A stretch of DNA of 64,000 bases from Siphlonurus alternatus (Eukaryota; Arthropoda; Insecta; Ephemeroptera; Siphlonuridae): NCBI GenBank assembly GCA_949825025.1, contig OX463784.1, positions 12,595,283 through 12,659,282 on the forward strand. Direction: 5' to 3'. A model generated the notes under the pieces. The model did not search any database. It worked only from the letters and a program-made list of their open reading frames with translations, and had not been told where the DNA came from. Position numbers and translations under genes: made by a program. This document shows, piece after piece, positions 47,380-60,100 of this stretch; within the stretch, counting starts at the first letter, position 1, and the number at the start of each line of letters is the position of its first letter.

Positions 47380-49010
47380 GATAATGAATCAAGATCATAT
47401 TTTCTTCTTAAAAAAATCTTTAATGTCAAAAAATCAATTTTGATTTTTTTAAACATAGGTTTGGATAGGACGGTGGGAACACCGCAAAATCAGTTGTCTT
47501 GAAGCCTATAGAGCACTACGTCTGACGACCCAAAAAGTTGAAGGTTTACTGTCAAAGTGTAGATAAGGAAAGCATTGGAAAATTGCATTTCTCGTATTCA
47601 TAATCGTATTTCCTATTGCGCATTGTTTTGCATTTAGTCTTTCGCGTCATTTGGTTAGCCTCATACATCAGTTCCGTTTATTAAGTTTACAATCTATTTG
47701 TTTGTTTGTAATTCGCTTCAGTACATAGTGCCATGTTATACTTCCTAGTTTCTTCACTAATTATGACATTTACTTAGTTATTTAGTATATAATTAGCATG
47801 ACAGCTGTGATACTTTGAAGTCAATCTGTCAATACATTGCAGCAAATTAAGTCATTGTACTAAGCACGAAAGCACCTGCAATAATATGTTATTTTAATTC
47901 AATGACTTATCAAATTATATAATTTTAATATTATAACTACTGATGCTCAACTTGTGCAAATAATGATATGTCTAATTTTTTTTTATTATCATTTTGTAGT
48001 TGCTGTAAAATATGAATATATATGAAATGCATATTGATTAAATTAACAAAAAATAACATTTTTGGATAGTTAAATAAAATTCGAATGTCTCCCCCAGAAA
48101 TATTGTGATTTTGCAGAGCCTCTAAGCTCTACTATAGAGTTATTTCCCAAGTTTCCATTCGCCTTAATTAGGGATATAATTTTTGCAAGCCTAATCGTTA
48201 GTAAAGTTGATGATCCATATTGGTGCAAGAGACAAAGAGGTATGCAATTTTCGTGAAGGTGAATAAAACACATACCCCTACATCAGGGTTGAAACCTGGC
48301 CCTATATTGAATCCCTACAATTTAATGTAAATATAGTATTCTAACTATTCTATAATGTAATACATAGTGTGTTTTCCACGTTAATTTTAGATTTAAAACA
48401 TTTTTTTATTCCAACAATGTAACGTATTTTCCCGAATAAAATTTTTTATGTTGTGTATTCTTACCATTTTCATAAATCTAACATAAAAAACACATTATAG
48501 ATACAAAACAACGCACCATAATTACATAAATCAAATGTTTTTTTTTACTTATAAATAATTGCAGCAAAAAAAATAAGTCATCAGGATTTTGTTTTTTATA
48601 ATGAACTCATCTGTGTTTATGAACACATATCATATTTTTGTTTTGCTTTCATCATGAAAAGAATTAAATATAATTTTATCAAACTCAGCTAGCTGTACAA
48701 AAAAAATAGAAGTTATTTACAGATGCTGTGCAAAACAACAAAATTGCTTTATTATATTAAAGTGAATTATAATTATAATATCCTATTATGAACCGCGTGA
48801 TAATTTTGTAATTGTTAATTATTACTAGATGTATTTTTAAGTGTCTTCACTGCGTTTGAAAACATATACCTTTAGGCAATACCTTTATAATTTTTCAATA
48901 ACAAAAGCTTTCTTTTAATGCAAAACCACCCCTTGGAACCTCAAAGATTAGCTCTGTATGAAAAAATTAATTAACAAAAATTTCAATGTGTAGTGTATCA
49001 TATCTGTATT
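47380..49010. other. AT-rich DNA with a GC-normal patch at 48070-48310
   Basis: The patch carries a 67-codon minus frame (including ANGNLGNNSIVELRGSAKSQ) that looks somewhat protein-like but has no splice or start support. Confidence 0.25.
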
Positions 49011-49017
49011 CATAGTA

Positions 49018-49049
<32 letters not shown>

Positions 49050-49062
49050 AGAAAAAAAAAGT
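49018..49062. repeat. A-rich run with single G interruptions
   Basis: About 45 bases, nearly all A, just upstream of MITE family A copy 3. Confidence 0.9.
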
Positions 49063-49108
49063 GCCTGAATGCTATGTTATTTAATATGATTATCCAATGC
49101 ATACTCTA

Positions 49109-49430
49109 TTGGAGTACCGACCTCAATTTTTTTTTATTGCAGAAATGGATAGAGGGTGCAAAGTTATGCTACTCTGATTTTTTTTACAGATTTTTAGAAC
49201 CCGGCACCTATTTTTTAAAAATGATTGAAAGTGCAGAAAAAGTGCCGCCTCTTGCCGCCTCTCTTAATAAAAGATATGACCCAAAAGGGACGTGGATTCG
49301 AACCCGACCTCGCCAAAACTTTTTAGCAATACTTCCCGGTCCCTGAAATATCTGACAAAAATCAGAGTAACATAACTTTTCATCCTCGATCCATTTCTGC
49401 TATAAAAAATTTTGAGGTCGATACTCCATT
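49109..49430. mobile_element. MITE family A, copy 3
   Basis: Ends TTGGAGTACCGACCTCAA and TTGAGGTCGATACTCCATT match copy 4. It has the family subterminal repeat ATTGCAGAAATGGATAGAGG. The centre differs: the CRE pair is missing and a perfect Pol III B-box complement, GGATTCGAACC, lies at 49294-49304. Confidence 0.8.
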
Positions 49431-49459
49431 AATAATACCAAGTTAACATAAATGTTTAC

Positions 49460-49690
49460 ATAAATATAATATTTCCTCTGGAAGTAACCGGAAGTTTCTC
49501 GTCTTCTTGTTCGCATTTCAGCTTGGAAAACTTAACACATGATATGACAGTTTACATGTAACTACTGCAAAACCCTATAATACCAAGTCTAATGAACACA
49601 ATTACAGAGTAGCCCCCAAAAAATTTAATTCCCAGCTGCTTCCGGAAAAAAATGAATCTCGATCAAATAAATAATAGTAAAATATTTGTC
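49460..49690 (+). repeat. Decayed relative of mariner-like MITE family M
   Basis: TAATATTTCCTCTGGAAGTA, then ACCGGAAGT and CGTCTTCTTGTTCGCATTTC, match the minus strand of the 43.1-kb element in order. The far end retains CTTCCGG. Termini lost. Confidence 0.45.
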
Positions 49691-49719
49691 CCCTTGCAAT
49701 TATTTGAACATTCCCTCCC

Positions 49720-49744
49720 CCCTTCCCCCCCCCTCCCCCTTTTC
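49720..49744. repeat. Pyrimidine tract, C-rich
   Basis: CCCTCCCCCC, then TTCCCCCCCCCTCCCC: an isolated C-rich strand segment that could adopt i-motif or G-quadruplex structure. Confidence 0.6.
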
Positions 49745-49799
49745 TTTTTACAAGTTTACCAAGATTAGCTTGTAAAACATTTTTACTACCTATTTCGGT

Positions 49800-52700
49800 T
49801 CGTCTCTGATTCTGATTGCTAGTACGATTCTATTTTGCCACATGTTCCTCTTTTGCATTATTAGAAAATTTTAAGAAAAATAACTACGGTAAAATATTAT
49901 TATTTCCAAAACAGTGGCAAAAGCTATAAATTAAAATGAATTAATTTATTTTTAACAAATCGTCATAACCACATATGGATATATTTATTTAATATGAATC
50001 ATAAAGCTTCCTATTTTACAGATTTACATAATTGTGGAATTATTATTATTATTTTTTTTTTATTTTTATTTTTTTTTTTACTATACAGTATATAATTTTG
50101 CTCATTAATTTCTGATACATGTAACACAAAAACTATCCGGAATCACATCTGTCATAAGTTAACGTACAGTATAATATATAGTAGCAATATTCTTAATATA
50201 ATAAACGTCAATATGTTATTTTTTGACTCCCTATAAAATTTTTAATAGAAAACTGTATAGTTTATTAATTTTTATATTATGTCAGAAAAATATTACAAAT
50301 GATTTCAATTTACCATCCGTTAGAGTTATTTTAACACCCATGTAATTTAAATTCTATAAGTAAGCTTATAATATGAAATTCATGTATATTATAAGGACTT
50401 TTTCTATTAAGTTATTAAATACAAATAAATTTTCTAAAGAATCTGATAATTTTGTGAAGTTTTCAGCTAAATAATTGACAATTTTCTGCATACTGTTATT
50501 TTCATTAAATAAAAAAAAATTAAAATATAAGTTTACTGCTATAATATATGTACTGCAATATATAATTATATTATATGTTGGATTTTTAATTTTAATTAAT
50601 TGACTTTAGGTATTTTAAATATATTTGTGGTTTAAAAATGACAAGAGCACCTTAAATTTAATTTAATTAAGTTATTAACAAAGTAATTATGCTAAGGGCT
50701 TTTTCGTATGGATCGAAATTTCAGATATGTTTTTTCACTCCTAATTACAAATGTCTTTACAAATGTTATTACAAATTACTTAATTAAGATGTGTTCGAAG
50801 GAACCTACTAGATATTCATTAGCACATCCATATCTAATTTTAAAAGCCCATTTGATGTTAAAAAAACAATTATTTGTGCCAAAATTTAGGCATATACTTT
50901 ATTATAGCATTAAATTTAATAAATAATTATTAATCCTTATTTTCACTCATCAAGTAGTACCCATTAATAATATAAAGGCCGCATGTACGCATTCTTGCTA
51001 TAATTTTTTAAACCATGGGATTTTGTCAGTAATTTGCTTCGTATATTAAATTTAATATAGAAATTGTACATTATTAGTAGATTTATATTTAGTTTGCTTA
51101 CGTGCACCAACTTAAAAACATATCTTATTAATAATTTACATTTATTATAATATTAAATAAAATTTACGTTGCTTCTCTCATTAATTGTATATATTTAACC
51201 AATCCCATTGTCATATGTATAACATTTAGGCATACAAGTATAATAATTCTTATTCCCTAATTATGTTAATTAACTATTTGATATAAGAATAATGATAACT
51301 TCCCATCCATATAGTACATCTCACGGTCATTTAGTCACGCATATATTTTGTAATTAACTAGTGACAGTTAACTTGGCCGTTTGTTTTATCTTATGCTGCA
51401 TGTTCGGACATATTTATCTTTGTGGCATTCAGGATCTTACGGTATACACTACCTACTATACAGTCTAACTCTTTGCATACCAGATTATTATTGTATGTTA
51501 CTTGCTGCCAGACTATTTCGTTACACATGATGGTCAATGATTCCAAGATTGTTAAATTAAATACAGGTAACTTTTTATATACATCGTCAATTTTACTAGA
51601 TTTTATTACATAGTGTATATAACCGTGTTACTGAAAAATAAAATTACTAAAATTTATATAGTATAAAAATAGCGTGGTCACAATAATAATAATAATAAAT
51701 AAAACAACGGAAAATTCTAAAGTTTTCAAAAGTCACAAACGCTTAGGCCTAAAACTTAATAGCTATATTTAGTGGTTTATATATTTAAAGAAAGAAATCA
51801 AATAAGTCAATCTTTATTATACAGTATGTCATGTACTGAGAGTTGAAATTAATATGGATATTTATGGGAACAGCTGATGTATCCTTCAATTTATTCGGTA
51901 AAATCTATAAAAACTTCATCATTTTTGTTTATTTATTCATTTATTATTATTATTTTTTTTTACAATTTTTATTAATTTTCAAGCACTATTAATATAATTA
52001 TATTAAATTACCTTTAAAAAAAGATTAAAAGTATTAAAATATACTTAATAATTGAAAATTCATTTTATAAATAAGCATTGTACAGATAATTTAATTCTGG
52101 TAGCAATATCATATTCCATAATACCTATCGTATAAAAATTACAGAAATGCACACAGGAAAGCAAGGAACCTTGCACTTCCGGTTAGAGCGAAATCTTCCT
52201 CCGTATCTGTTGCTGTAGTTTTATCGTCCAACTGTTTTAACGCTAGTTTATTACATTGCATTAGATATGAATTAAAGCTGTACTTCTTATCATCGTGACC
52301 TAATTAATGAAATTATTTTTAATGAGATTGATGTCTAGCTTTCCGTTCATTCATTTCTTTAAATTAGTCATTTGATGTTTGATATAATATGGCATTGAAG
52401 GAAGGAAAAAAATTAAAATTTAAAAAAAAAATCTTGGCTAATGTTAAATATTAAAAAAAAAGTGATTAGAATTGCAACTTTGAAACTTCTAAATAATATG
52501 AACAATTATAATTCTCTCTTGAATTGTCAATTGTCAATTTTTCACCACCCCTTAATTGACAAAGCGTTTCTTTCAAATTTATTAAATTAATTTACAGATG
52601 AAGGTGTTTATATCCAGTTTCTGCACAATAATATTTTATTTGTAGCTTGCAGTATTGTATATTTTAATTTTTAAAAATGTAATGGCAATTGACTCAATCA

Positions 52701-52850
52701 TATCTATGCTAAATTTTGGTATTAAAAATCGTGCTTTATAAACTATAAAACGTTGTACCTTCAAATATTGTTCATACCATGGTAAGTCATGCTCATCCCT
52801 TGTTTAAAATGATGCAAATTTATTTATATTGTTAAATCTTATCTCGGCGT
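49800..52850. other. AT-rich DNA, nothing recognised
   Basis: Long TA-rich stretch with T-runs. One ACTTCCGG at about 52180 may be a MITE relic. Confidence 0.4.
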
Positions 52851-52879
52851 GGTTCTCCATATTTGGAGATGCTCCTCCG

Positions 52880-52996
52880 TTATTTCGTCCATCTCAAGTT
52901 CTGGTGTACATCCTCCACCATAAAGATTTGGTACTTACCATCAAGTACTGCACTTGATTTATGACCACCAATTGAGTCATGCACACTTACGTTACT
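52880..52996 (-). pseudogene. Possible degraded coding fragment
   Basis: The minus frame VHDSIGGHKSSAVLDGKYQ continues to a stop, while another frame takes over with VPNLYGGGCTPELEMDEI, then TEEHLQIWRTTPR to about 52848. This looks like one coding sequence split by a frameshift. A consensus donor ATG|GTAAGT lies at the switch, so an exon/intron boundary is the alternative. No acceptor with a pyrimidine tract upstream. Confidence 0.25.
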
Positions 52997-54002
52997 TTAT
53001 GATTTAATTTCTCCTCCCATTGTATATTTTTTGTTGGGTGTATAATTTAAATTTAAGATGATATTTTTAAGGCACATGAGTATCATAGAAAAAAGTAATG
53101 GCAGTGGTTAACATTAAAAATGGGAATACCATGCCCAAGCAACTTACCTCACCCATATTTTCCAGCATTTTTTTTCCCAAAAAATATTTTTGAACGAACT
53201 TTACGGAGCGTACATGTCTATCATATGTTAAATTAATGAACATTTGATGACCATTGTACTTTGTTTTTTACCCTGGGAAATTCATACCTGGCTTCAGCAA
53301 GTAAAATTTCAAAATTCCTTACCTCTATTTACAATATTTTACTCTCAATGTAATGGTTAATAATTTGATTAATCAATTATAAGCCAAGCACCATAATTTT
53401 CTTTTTTATTTTAGCTGGCTGCATGTATGGGAGTTTCCTAAAGCCAATATAATTTAAATTCAATTCACCCTGAGATTGGGGTGTCCTGAGCCATGATACA
53501 TAAAAACCGCACTAATTAAAAAATTACATAATAAGATAATACATAAATGAATTGTTTTATTATTTTTAATTAAAAAACAACAAAACATGTGTGCCATGTT
53601 TAGAATTGTTTTATTTTCTTGCAGTTTTATGTTAAATTTAAATTATAAAAAGGTATATTATTAATGCTGGCATATCATAACTATGCAGATATAAGCATAA
53701 AATATATAGGAATATAAAAGTAGAATTGATTATTATGAAAACCATTACAAATATGATATATTGTCACTAAAATTCAAAGCACTAAAAAGGAAATTTAAAA
53801 ACGTTAAGAAACATTTGTCATTAATTTTTTTTAAAAATTAATTTCAATCTGTCCTGACAGGATTTATCTCAACTTAAAAAAAACAACAAAAATAAAATAT
53901 TTTTAAAGAAAAACCATAACTTCTATGCAATCGTCGTTTCGGAAATTTCCCTTTAATCACCATGCTTATGTTATTCTTACGAGGTATGGTGATTAACAAG
54001 AC

Positions 54003-54330
54003 TTAAGGTAGAGATAACACAAATCAGCTGACCCAATGCTAAAAAAAATCCCATTCATGAAAATTATGGAAAGAAATTAAAATGTTCTCCTCTACATTCC
54101 CTATATCAGTAGCTAAAATATCAGGTATACAAAAACGAGCTAGTTTTTGAGTTATTAATTAGTCAACTTTAAAAAATTCATAACTCAAAAACTAGCTCGT
54201 TTTTGTTATATCTGATATTTTAGCTACTGATAGGGGATGTAAAGGAGAACATTTTAAATTTTTTTCATAATTTTCATGAATGAGATTTTTTTAGCATTGG
54301 GTCAGCTGATCCGTGTTATCTCTACCTTAA
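54003..54330. mobile_element. TTAA-flanked palindromic MITE (family C), copy 3
   Basis: A 328-bp near-perfect palindrome with ends TTAAGGTAGAGATAACAC and the same interior as copy 1 (CCCATTCATGAAAATTATG, AAAACGAGCTAGTTTTTGAG). An extra ATCAGCTG/CAGCTGAT block near each end is absent from copy 1 but related to copy 2. Confidence 0.85.
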
Positions 54331-55108
54331 GTTGGAAATTTTCCAAGGCAATGAATGTACAAAAGTAACAGCTATTAAATTCCGTAATATTATGCCTATG
54401 AATATACTCTTATACTTTAACTTTAAAGAAACACATAACTCTTTATTGAACGATATTAGGTATGATAATAATACAAGAGGTCAAAGTAGTAATCTCGATA
54501 ATGTTTGCACGGACCGCGTTGAAGAACTCCACGCCTACACTTTTAAGTAGCTGCGAAAGTGGCCGCCGACCATCAAAAGGTCATCCTGTTCGTGTGACTT
54601 ATTCCCATACTACATGAGTTATATACTTAACATAAAGTAGAGTAGTAAGATATCAAAATGTAACACATTGTAGTATGTTATACATAGTGCTTTTTTGATG
54701 TTGTACAAGAGCAGATTTATTAACTTTAATGGATAACTTCTATGAAAATGTTTTATTGCATATTTCGATAAAGAATTTCCAGTTTAAAATTTTCAACTTA
54801 ACCAACTTATGCATTAACTCTAGCATTACCAAGTCCTTTTGTGCCCCATGTTATACCAAAGGGGGGGGGGGAGTTTGAACGACCCGATATATATAATTAA
54901 ATTTTAATTAATTGTTTTAATTTAATTATCCCACTTTAAAAAGAGTTAATTATGTGTCAATTCGATCCCTCGTGGTAATTATAAAATTAATTGCAAGCGC
55001 TCAAAATTTTTAAGTAACATCAGTGTTAAATTTCTCCATATTTACGTCTATGGATTAATTGTTTACTGTCTTTGTTATTTATTCCTCATAATATATTAAT
55101 TTTTTGAT

Positions 55109-55429
55109 AATGGAGTACCGGCCTCAAATTTTTTTATTGCAGAAATGGATAGAGGGTGCAAAAATATGCTACTCTGAATTTTTTCAGATTTTTCTGAGAC
55201 CGGGAAGTATTTTTAAAAAATTATTGAAAGTCCTTTTTGTGACGTCACGTGGCGGCAAGTCCTATCTTTTTCTTAAGGAGCGGCGTCTCGTGACGTCACA
55301 AAAAGAACCTTCAATGATTTTTTGAAAATAGTTCCCGGGCTCTAAAAAATGTGAAAAAAATCAGGGTATCATAACTTTGCACCCTCTATCCATTTCTGCA
55401 ATAAAAAAAATTGAGGTCGGTACTCCATT
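55109..55429. mobile_element. MITE family A, copy 4
   Basis: A 321-bp palindrome, AATGGAGTACCGGCCTCAA at the left and its complement at the right. The best-preserved arms of the family, with TGACGTCA at 55240-55247 and 55291-55298 in opposite arms around GGCGGCAAGTCCTATC. No coding capacity. Confidence 0.88.
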
Positions 55430-55665
55430 GTACTGTAAGGAACTAAAAATGGATTAAAATAAGCGATGAGTCGCGATGATCGCTTTGGAAAGTAATATTT
55501 TTGCACATTTGCACAAGATAATTCATTGTTTCGACTAAACTGCGCGTTGACAAAATCAAAAATAAAATTTTCCATCAAGTGTACATAATCGCTCATGTAA
55601 ATCCTCCTTATAACATTGATTGTCAGTTTCTCGTCATACAACAAATCTCTCAATCCAAAAATTGA

Positions 55666-55740
55666 TAGCCCATAGCGAGATTTGAACTCACGACCTAAGT
55701 GATTACGATCCAAGTGCGCTACCAAGCGTCTGGTAAATCC
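55666..55740 (-). repeat. tRNA-like sequence (degenerate tRNA or SINE head)
   Basis: The minus strand reads an A-box-like TTGGTAGCGCACTTGG and, about 30 nt on, a T-arm GTGAG-TTCAAAT-CTCGC that pairs fully (one G-U) around a canonical loop. The anticodon arm is poor and the acceptor ends do not pair, so this is probably a tRNA pseudogene or tRNA-derived SINE. The 129-codon minus frame through it and the adjacent MITE is the usual artefact of a translated tRNA. Confidence 0.55.
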
Positions 55741-56325
55741 AATATAATTATCTGACATAATGTGTTACGGTTCATAGGAACGTCTGAACTTGTATATGTA
55801 ATGGCATTATTAGTAGATGCTGTAATATACTATGAGTCAATTAGTGTAAGCTTTTCTTTATGAACTTTATAAATATCGACAGTAATTTGAGAAAAAATAC
55901 ATTATTAATGGGTACACCTTGACCTTAAATAGATATAAGCACTGGTGTAATAAAGTAATATGCTAGAGTGATTTTTGGTTATTCGAGAAGGCAAAGGAAA
56001 AAATATCATATATTATAGTGAATATTATACATATGCATTATAAAATAAAAAATATTTTCAAGTTAATGTACTTTTTATTCGTTTTTAAATTATGCGTTAA
56101 TTACTTTGCAGCTTAGAAGAAAATTAAAATTAAACAGTTTATCGATTTTTTTTATCATACCCAAGATCACTTAATTACGAGCCTTAAATTTATACTCATT
56201 GGGTTCTATTCAGGAATTCAGGGGAAGAAGGAAAGGGGATAAGGGATAAACAAAATCACATTACAAATTCATAGGCAGTTAGGTGTAAGAGTGGGCTTGC
56301 CTAAACCTCGCCGTAATAATGCAAT

Positions 56326-56548
56326 TTTCTATTCTATTCTATTCTATTCTATTCTATTCTATTCTATTCTATTCTATTCTATTCTATTCTATTCTATTCT
56401 ATTCTATTCTATTCTATTCTATTCTATTCTATTCTATTCTATTCTATTCTATTCTATTCTATTCTATTCTATTCTATTCTATTCTATTCTATTCTATTCT
56501 ATTCTATTCTATTCTATTCTATTCTATTCTATTCTATTCTATTCTATT
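56326..56548 (+). repeat. (ATTCT)n array, about 44 copies
   Basis: An uninterrupted pentanucleotide array of about 223 bp. Frames through it (85-111 codons) are Phe/Tyr/Ser/Ile/Leu repeats and not genes. ATTCT is the unit whose expansion causes human SCA10; no functional link is implied. Confidence 0.97.
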
Positions 56549-56685
56549 GTTGGGAAAAACACTATTTTATCATTGATATTTTTAAAATCTAAAACTTTTT
56601 TGTATAACTATTTAAAAACAATTTAATTTAATACAAATTTATATTCATAGAAATATTAATAATATTATAAATACATCAAGACAAG

Positions 56686-56938
56686 TTCAAAACCGGTTAG
56701 CTCTTTGCACTTTCTGATAAAGTCTACCTTTCAGGTGTTACATGTGACAAGGAATCGTAAAGTGCAAAGAGACGGTTTTGAAGCTGATTAGAAATCACAT
56801 ATCAATTGTAATATTATTTATCTACTTTCTGATAAAGTCTACCTTTTAGGTGTTACATGTGACAAGGAATCGTGAAGTGCAAAGAGATGGTTTTGAAGAT
56901 GATTAGAAATCACATATCAATTGTAATATTATTTACTT
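56686..56938. repeat. Hairpin with tandemly duplicated 115-bp unit
   Basis: TTCAAAACCG...CTCTTTGCAC is mirrored by GTGCAAAGAGACGGTTTTGAA, forming a stem around TCTGATAAAGTCTACC...TCAGG. A 115-bp unit containing loop plus right arm is repeated in tandem (56709-56823 and 56824-56938) with a handful of substitutions. Confidence 0.8.
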
Positions 56939-57004
56939 TAAGTTCAAAACACAGTCAAATACATGTATTTCAGTTTCGTAGTAGAAAAGTAAAAAAAATA
57001 GCGA

Positions 57005-57014
57005 GTCACGTGAC
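57005..57014. promoter_or_regulatory. GTCACGTGAC E-box palindrome
   Basis: A perfect 10-bp match to the extended E-box (CLEAR-type, MiT/TFE factors) at the edge of a less AT-rich stretch (57000-57130). No gene start could be tied to it. Confidence 0.3.
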
Positions 57015-57139
57015 CAAAGTCGTGTGTGATAACGATCTGTAGGAAGTGCTGAGGAGAGAGGATGCTGTTGCATGTTAGTGCCTGAAGAGACGACGGATTT
57101 CACACACTTTATTCTCTCGTGCAGAGGGAGGGTTACTGA

Positions 57140-60100
57140 ACGATAAACGAATTAACATCACAAATTTTAAACCTTTTGTTCTTAGATGATTTTTGTTGTA
57201 TTATCAGATCTTTTTATTTGATTTTTATCTAATTTTATATAAATTTTTATGAATATTTAAAAGTACCACACGTGTTTTAAAAAAAAGTACAGTACACTCT
57301 TATTTGCGAAGATAGTATTTTTTTCTTACTATATTTACATATATTTTGTTATAGAAAAGCTGATTTATGATTTAGTCTATGGATCAAATTTTGCTTATTT
57401 TGTTTTGATCATCGAAAATTATTTTTTTCCACGTCTGCATGGATGCCATATGACTATATAACTTTATTGATTTGAATTGCGTAAAAATGGACAACAAGAA
57501 CTGTATTAATTGACATGGGTGAAATAAAGAAAATTAAGCTTATATTATTATATATTTCAAAATTAGACTTCATCGGCTGATCTCTACATTGTAAATAAAG
57601 TTAACTTATAGTAATACAATAACATTACTTGTACAGGAGATATGTGGTTTCATTAATTTTAGATTAAGACTGTAAACTATTGTATTCCTATTAGTATAGG
57701 AATACATTTGCATTCAGTATAAAAAAAAATAATAAATATAATCATAAGCTTAAATTTACAGAATTTACAGTACCTAAAAAAAATCTATGGAGTTGAAAAA
57801 ACATAAATATATAATTTTAGAAACGGTGCTGCATAATATATAACTCCTTATATTATTATATAGCTCGATGTCTTAGAACTTAAATTATTCTGTCATCATA
57901 TTTTTATTCTTTATACAATACAGCATAATTATGTATCTGTAAAAGATCATAAAGTATGTTGGTTAATTTTATGTCTATAAATATTCTACTCGAAAACTTT
58001 AACTCTAAAATGCATTGTAATAAAAAAAAATATATCGATAAATAACGAAAAAGTAGAAAAATAGTGTTTTATAAAGTAAAATTAGTAAAATAAAAAAAGA
58101 AATTCAACAGTTCTTTATGCTAGTATGCCACTCATAAAACTGAATAATTCATGTCTAATTTCGCAACTAAATCTAAATATAAAAACCATATATTTATTCT
58201 TTCCGTTAGCCATAACAGTTTTTATTATCTGATATATTAATTTATTGCTAGTTTGCCACTTGCTTATCAACAAATTAGTAGTAACTTTTTTTGTATAATT
58301 AAATAAAAATTATCATACTTTTTTATGTTTTCAATGACTCGAGCATAATTTTTTCATATACATATTTTTTAGTATATTTAATCCGAACATAACTGAAACT
58401 TCACAAAGTTCAAAAACTATTCAAAACATTATCAAAAACGATGTTTCGAAGTACATGCATACTTGGTATACTGTATAGTAAAAGATGTGAACATTAGTAA
58501 AAATCTCTCACAGAAAAGGTGAGTGTCCGATAAAAATTCCTCCACATGTCGTGATGTTTTTTTTTTAGTGAAATTTTTTTTTTCACATTAAAACTTCCGG
58601 TAATGTCAAGCTTCTTATCATCTTCTTACAATCACACATTTTTGCTAATTTTTAACGCTTGTTCATATAAATCAGTCTGATGTTAATAGTTTTAAAGATA
58701 ATGCCATTTTAAATGGAAATTTTTAATAAAATAGAATTTTTGTTTGCCAAAAAAATAGGTGTTTAAAAAAATCCGGATGTTTTTTTTTTTTTTTTTTTTT
58801 TTTTTTTTGTTGAGAGGTGGTGTTTAAATTGTTTAAAATAAGTTGTTTTACATATAAGAACATCGTATAATGTATGCTAAGACCTTGTTTGTTATCTTAT
58901 ATATTATGATACTCGTGGGTAAGTATATGTTGATTACATGTACATAGAATAACAAGTAGTTGACTTGAGAAAGAGAGACCAAAATTAAAAGTAAAACGTT
59001 TATAAACATAATAGGTTGCAGTATCCCATGATATTCCGGGCGATATACTGATAAGTTAGATAACCCTGTATATCATTAACCAAGAACATAGAGATGGAGG
59101 GAAGAATGAAGCTACCCACTCACCGTTAAAAAGTGTAAAATTTAATAAGAAAATCTGAAAAACAAACAAAAACAATTAGTAATAGAGGACATAAAGGACC
59201 AAAATATTAATACTTGCATGGTATATTTTTTTCAAATAATTTTTAATGAAGTTCAATTTTATAAGAAATTTAATTGCAAAATTTAATCGAGTATATCATC
59301 AAAATTGCGGCTATAGCAAAAGGTGCATCAGAAAGAAAAATCACTTTCAATCAAATGTGGAATTTTAAGTATGCGCCTAAAGCGTACTATTGATCGAGAA
59401 AGTTAATAAAAAAAAAACACCACATCACGTGGCAGTAAATAATAATTTTTATAAAAATAGCATTGCTGTAAAAAGTGTATACGTTAAGAGTAATTACAAT
59501 CGTTAATCATATTTTTAGTCTAAAATAGAGGAGGTACTTTTTTGTATAAAATAAAGGAAAAGCTTTAGGCTATTCTTATGAACAATCCATCTATCTAGAT
59601 AACAAAAACTATACATATCTTTATTATAACATTGAGATCTCTTCCGAGTACGGAAGAGCATTGTTTTTACCATTCACACATGGATAATATATTTAGAACT
59701 TCAATTAAACGCAGCATTTTATATATTTATTCAGATTTTCATGTAAAATATTCAATATTTAATTAATGTAGACAATTATTGGCATCCTGAGTAAAACCGA
59801 GAATTCTTAAGAATTAAATGAGAAACCTATGATAAAAAGTAATGTATTGCGATGCAAAAAAGAAATTTTAAGTGAAAAAAAAACATGAAAATTTTTACTT
59901 TTAATTACGTGAAGAAGTAATTATATTAATGCATTATTATTATTAAATTTATATTAATATATTATATTAGACAGGTTCTTATTATATCATTAATGACAAG
60001 AATTTCTTACTTTTTTTTTCAAGTTGTGGATAGAAGTCAAGTGTTATAAAATAACAAAATATGTCTTAATGTCTAACCTATAGGGTTATTATACTAATCT

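Noticed and set aside
53415..53457. Short plus frame (WLHVWEFPKANII) after a strong acceptor TTTTTTATTTTAG
   Set aside because: Only 13 codons; the acceptor is good but the length gives no coding support.
55369..55758. 129-codon minus-strand open frame
   Set aside because: It runs through the tRNA-like sequence and one arm of MITE family A; no independent coding evidence.
56291..56626. Open frames of 85-111 codons on the plus strand
   Set aside because: They are translations of the ATTCT array.
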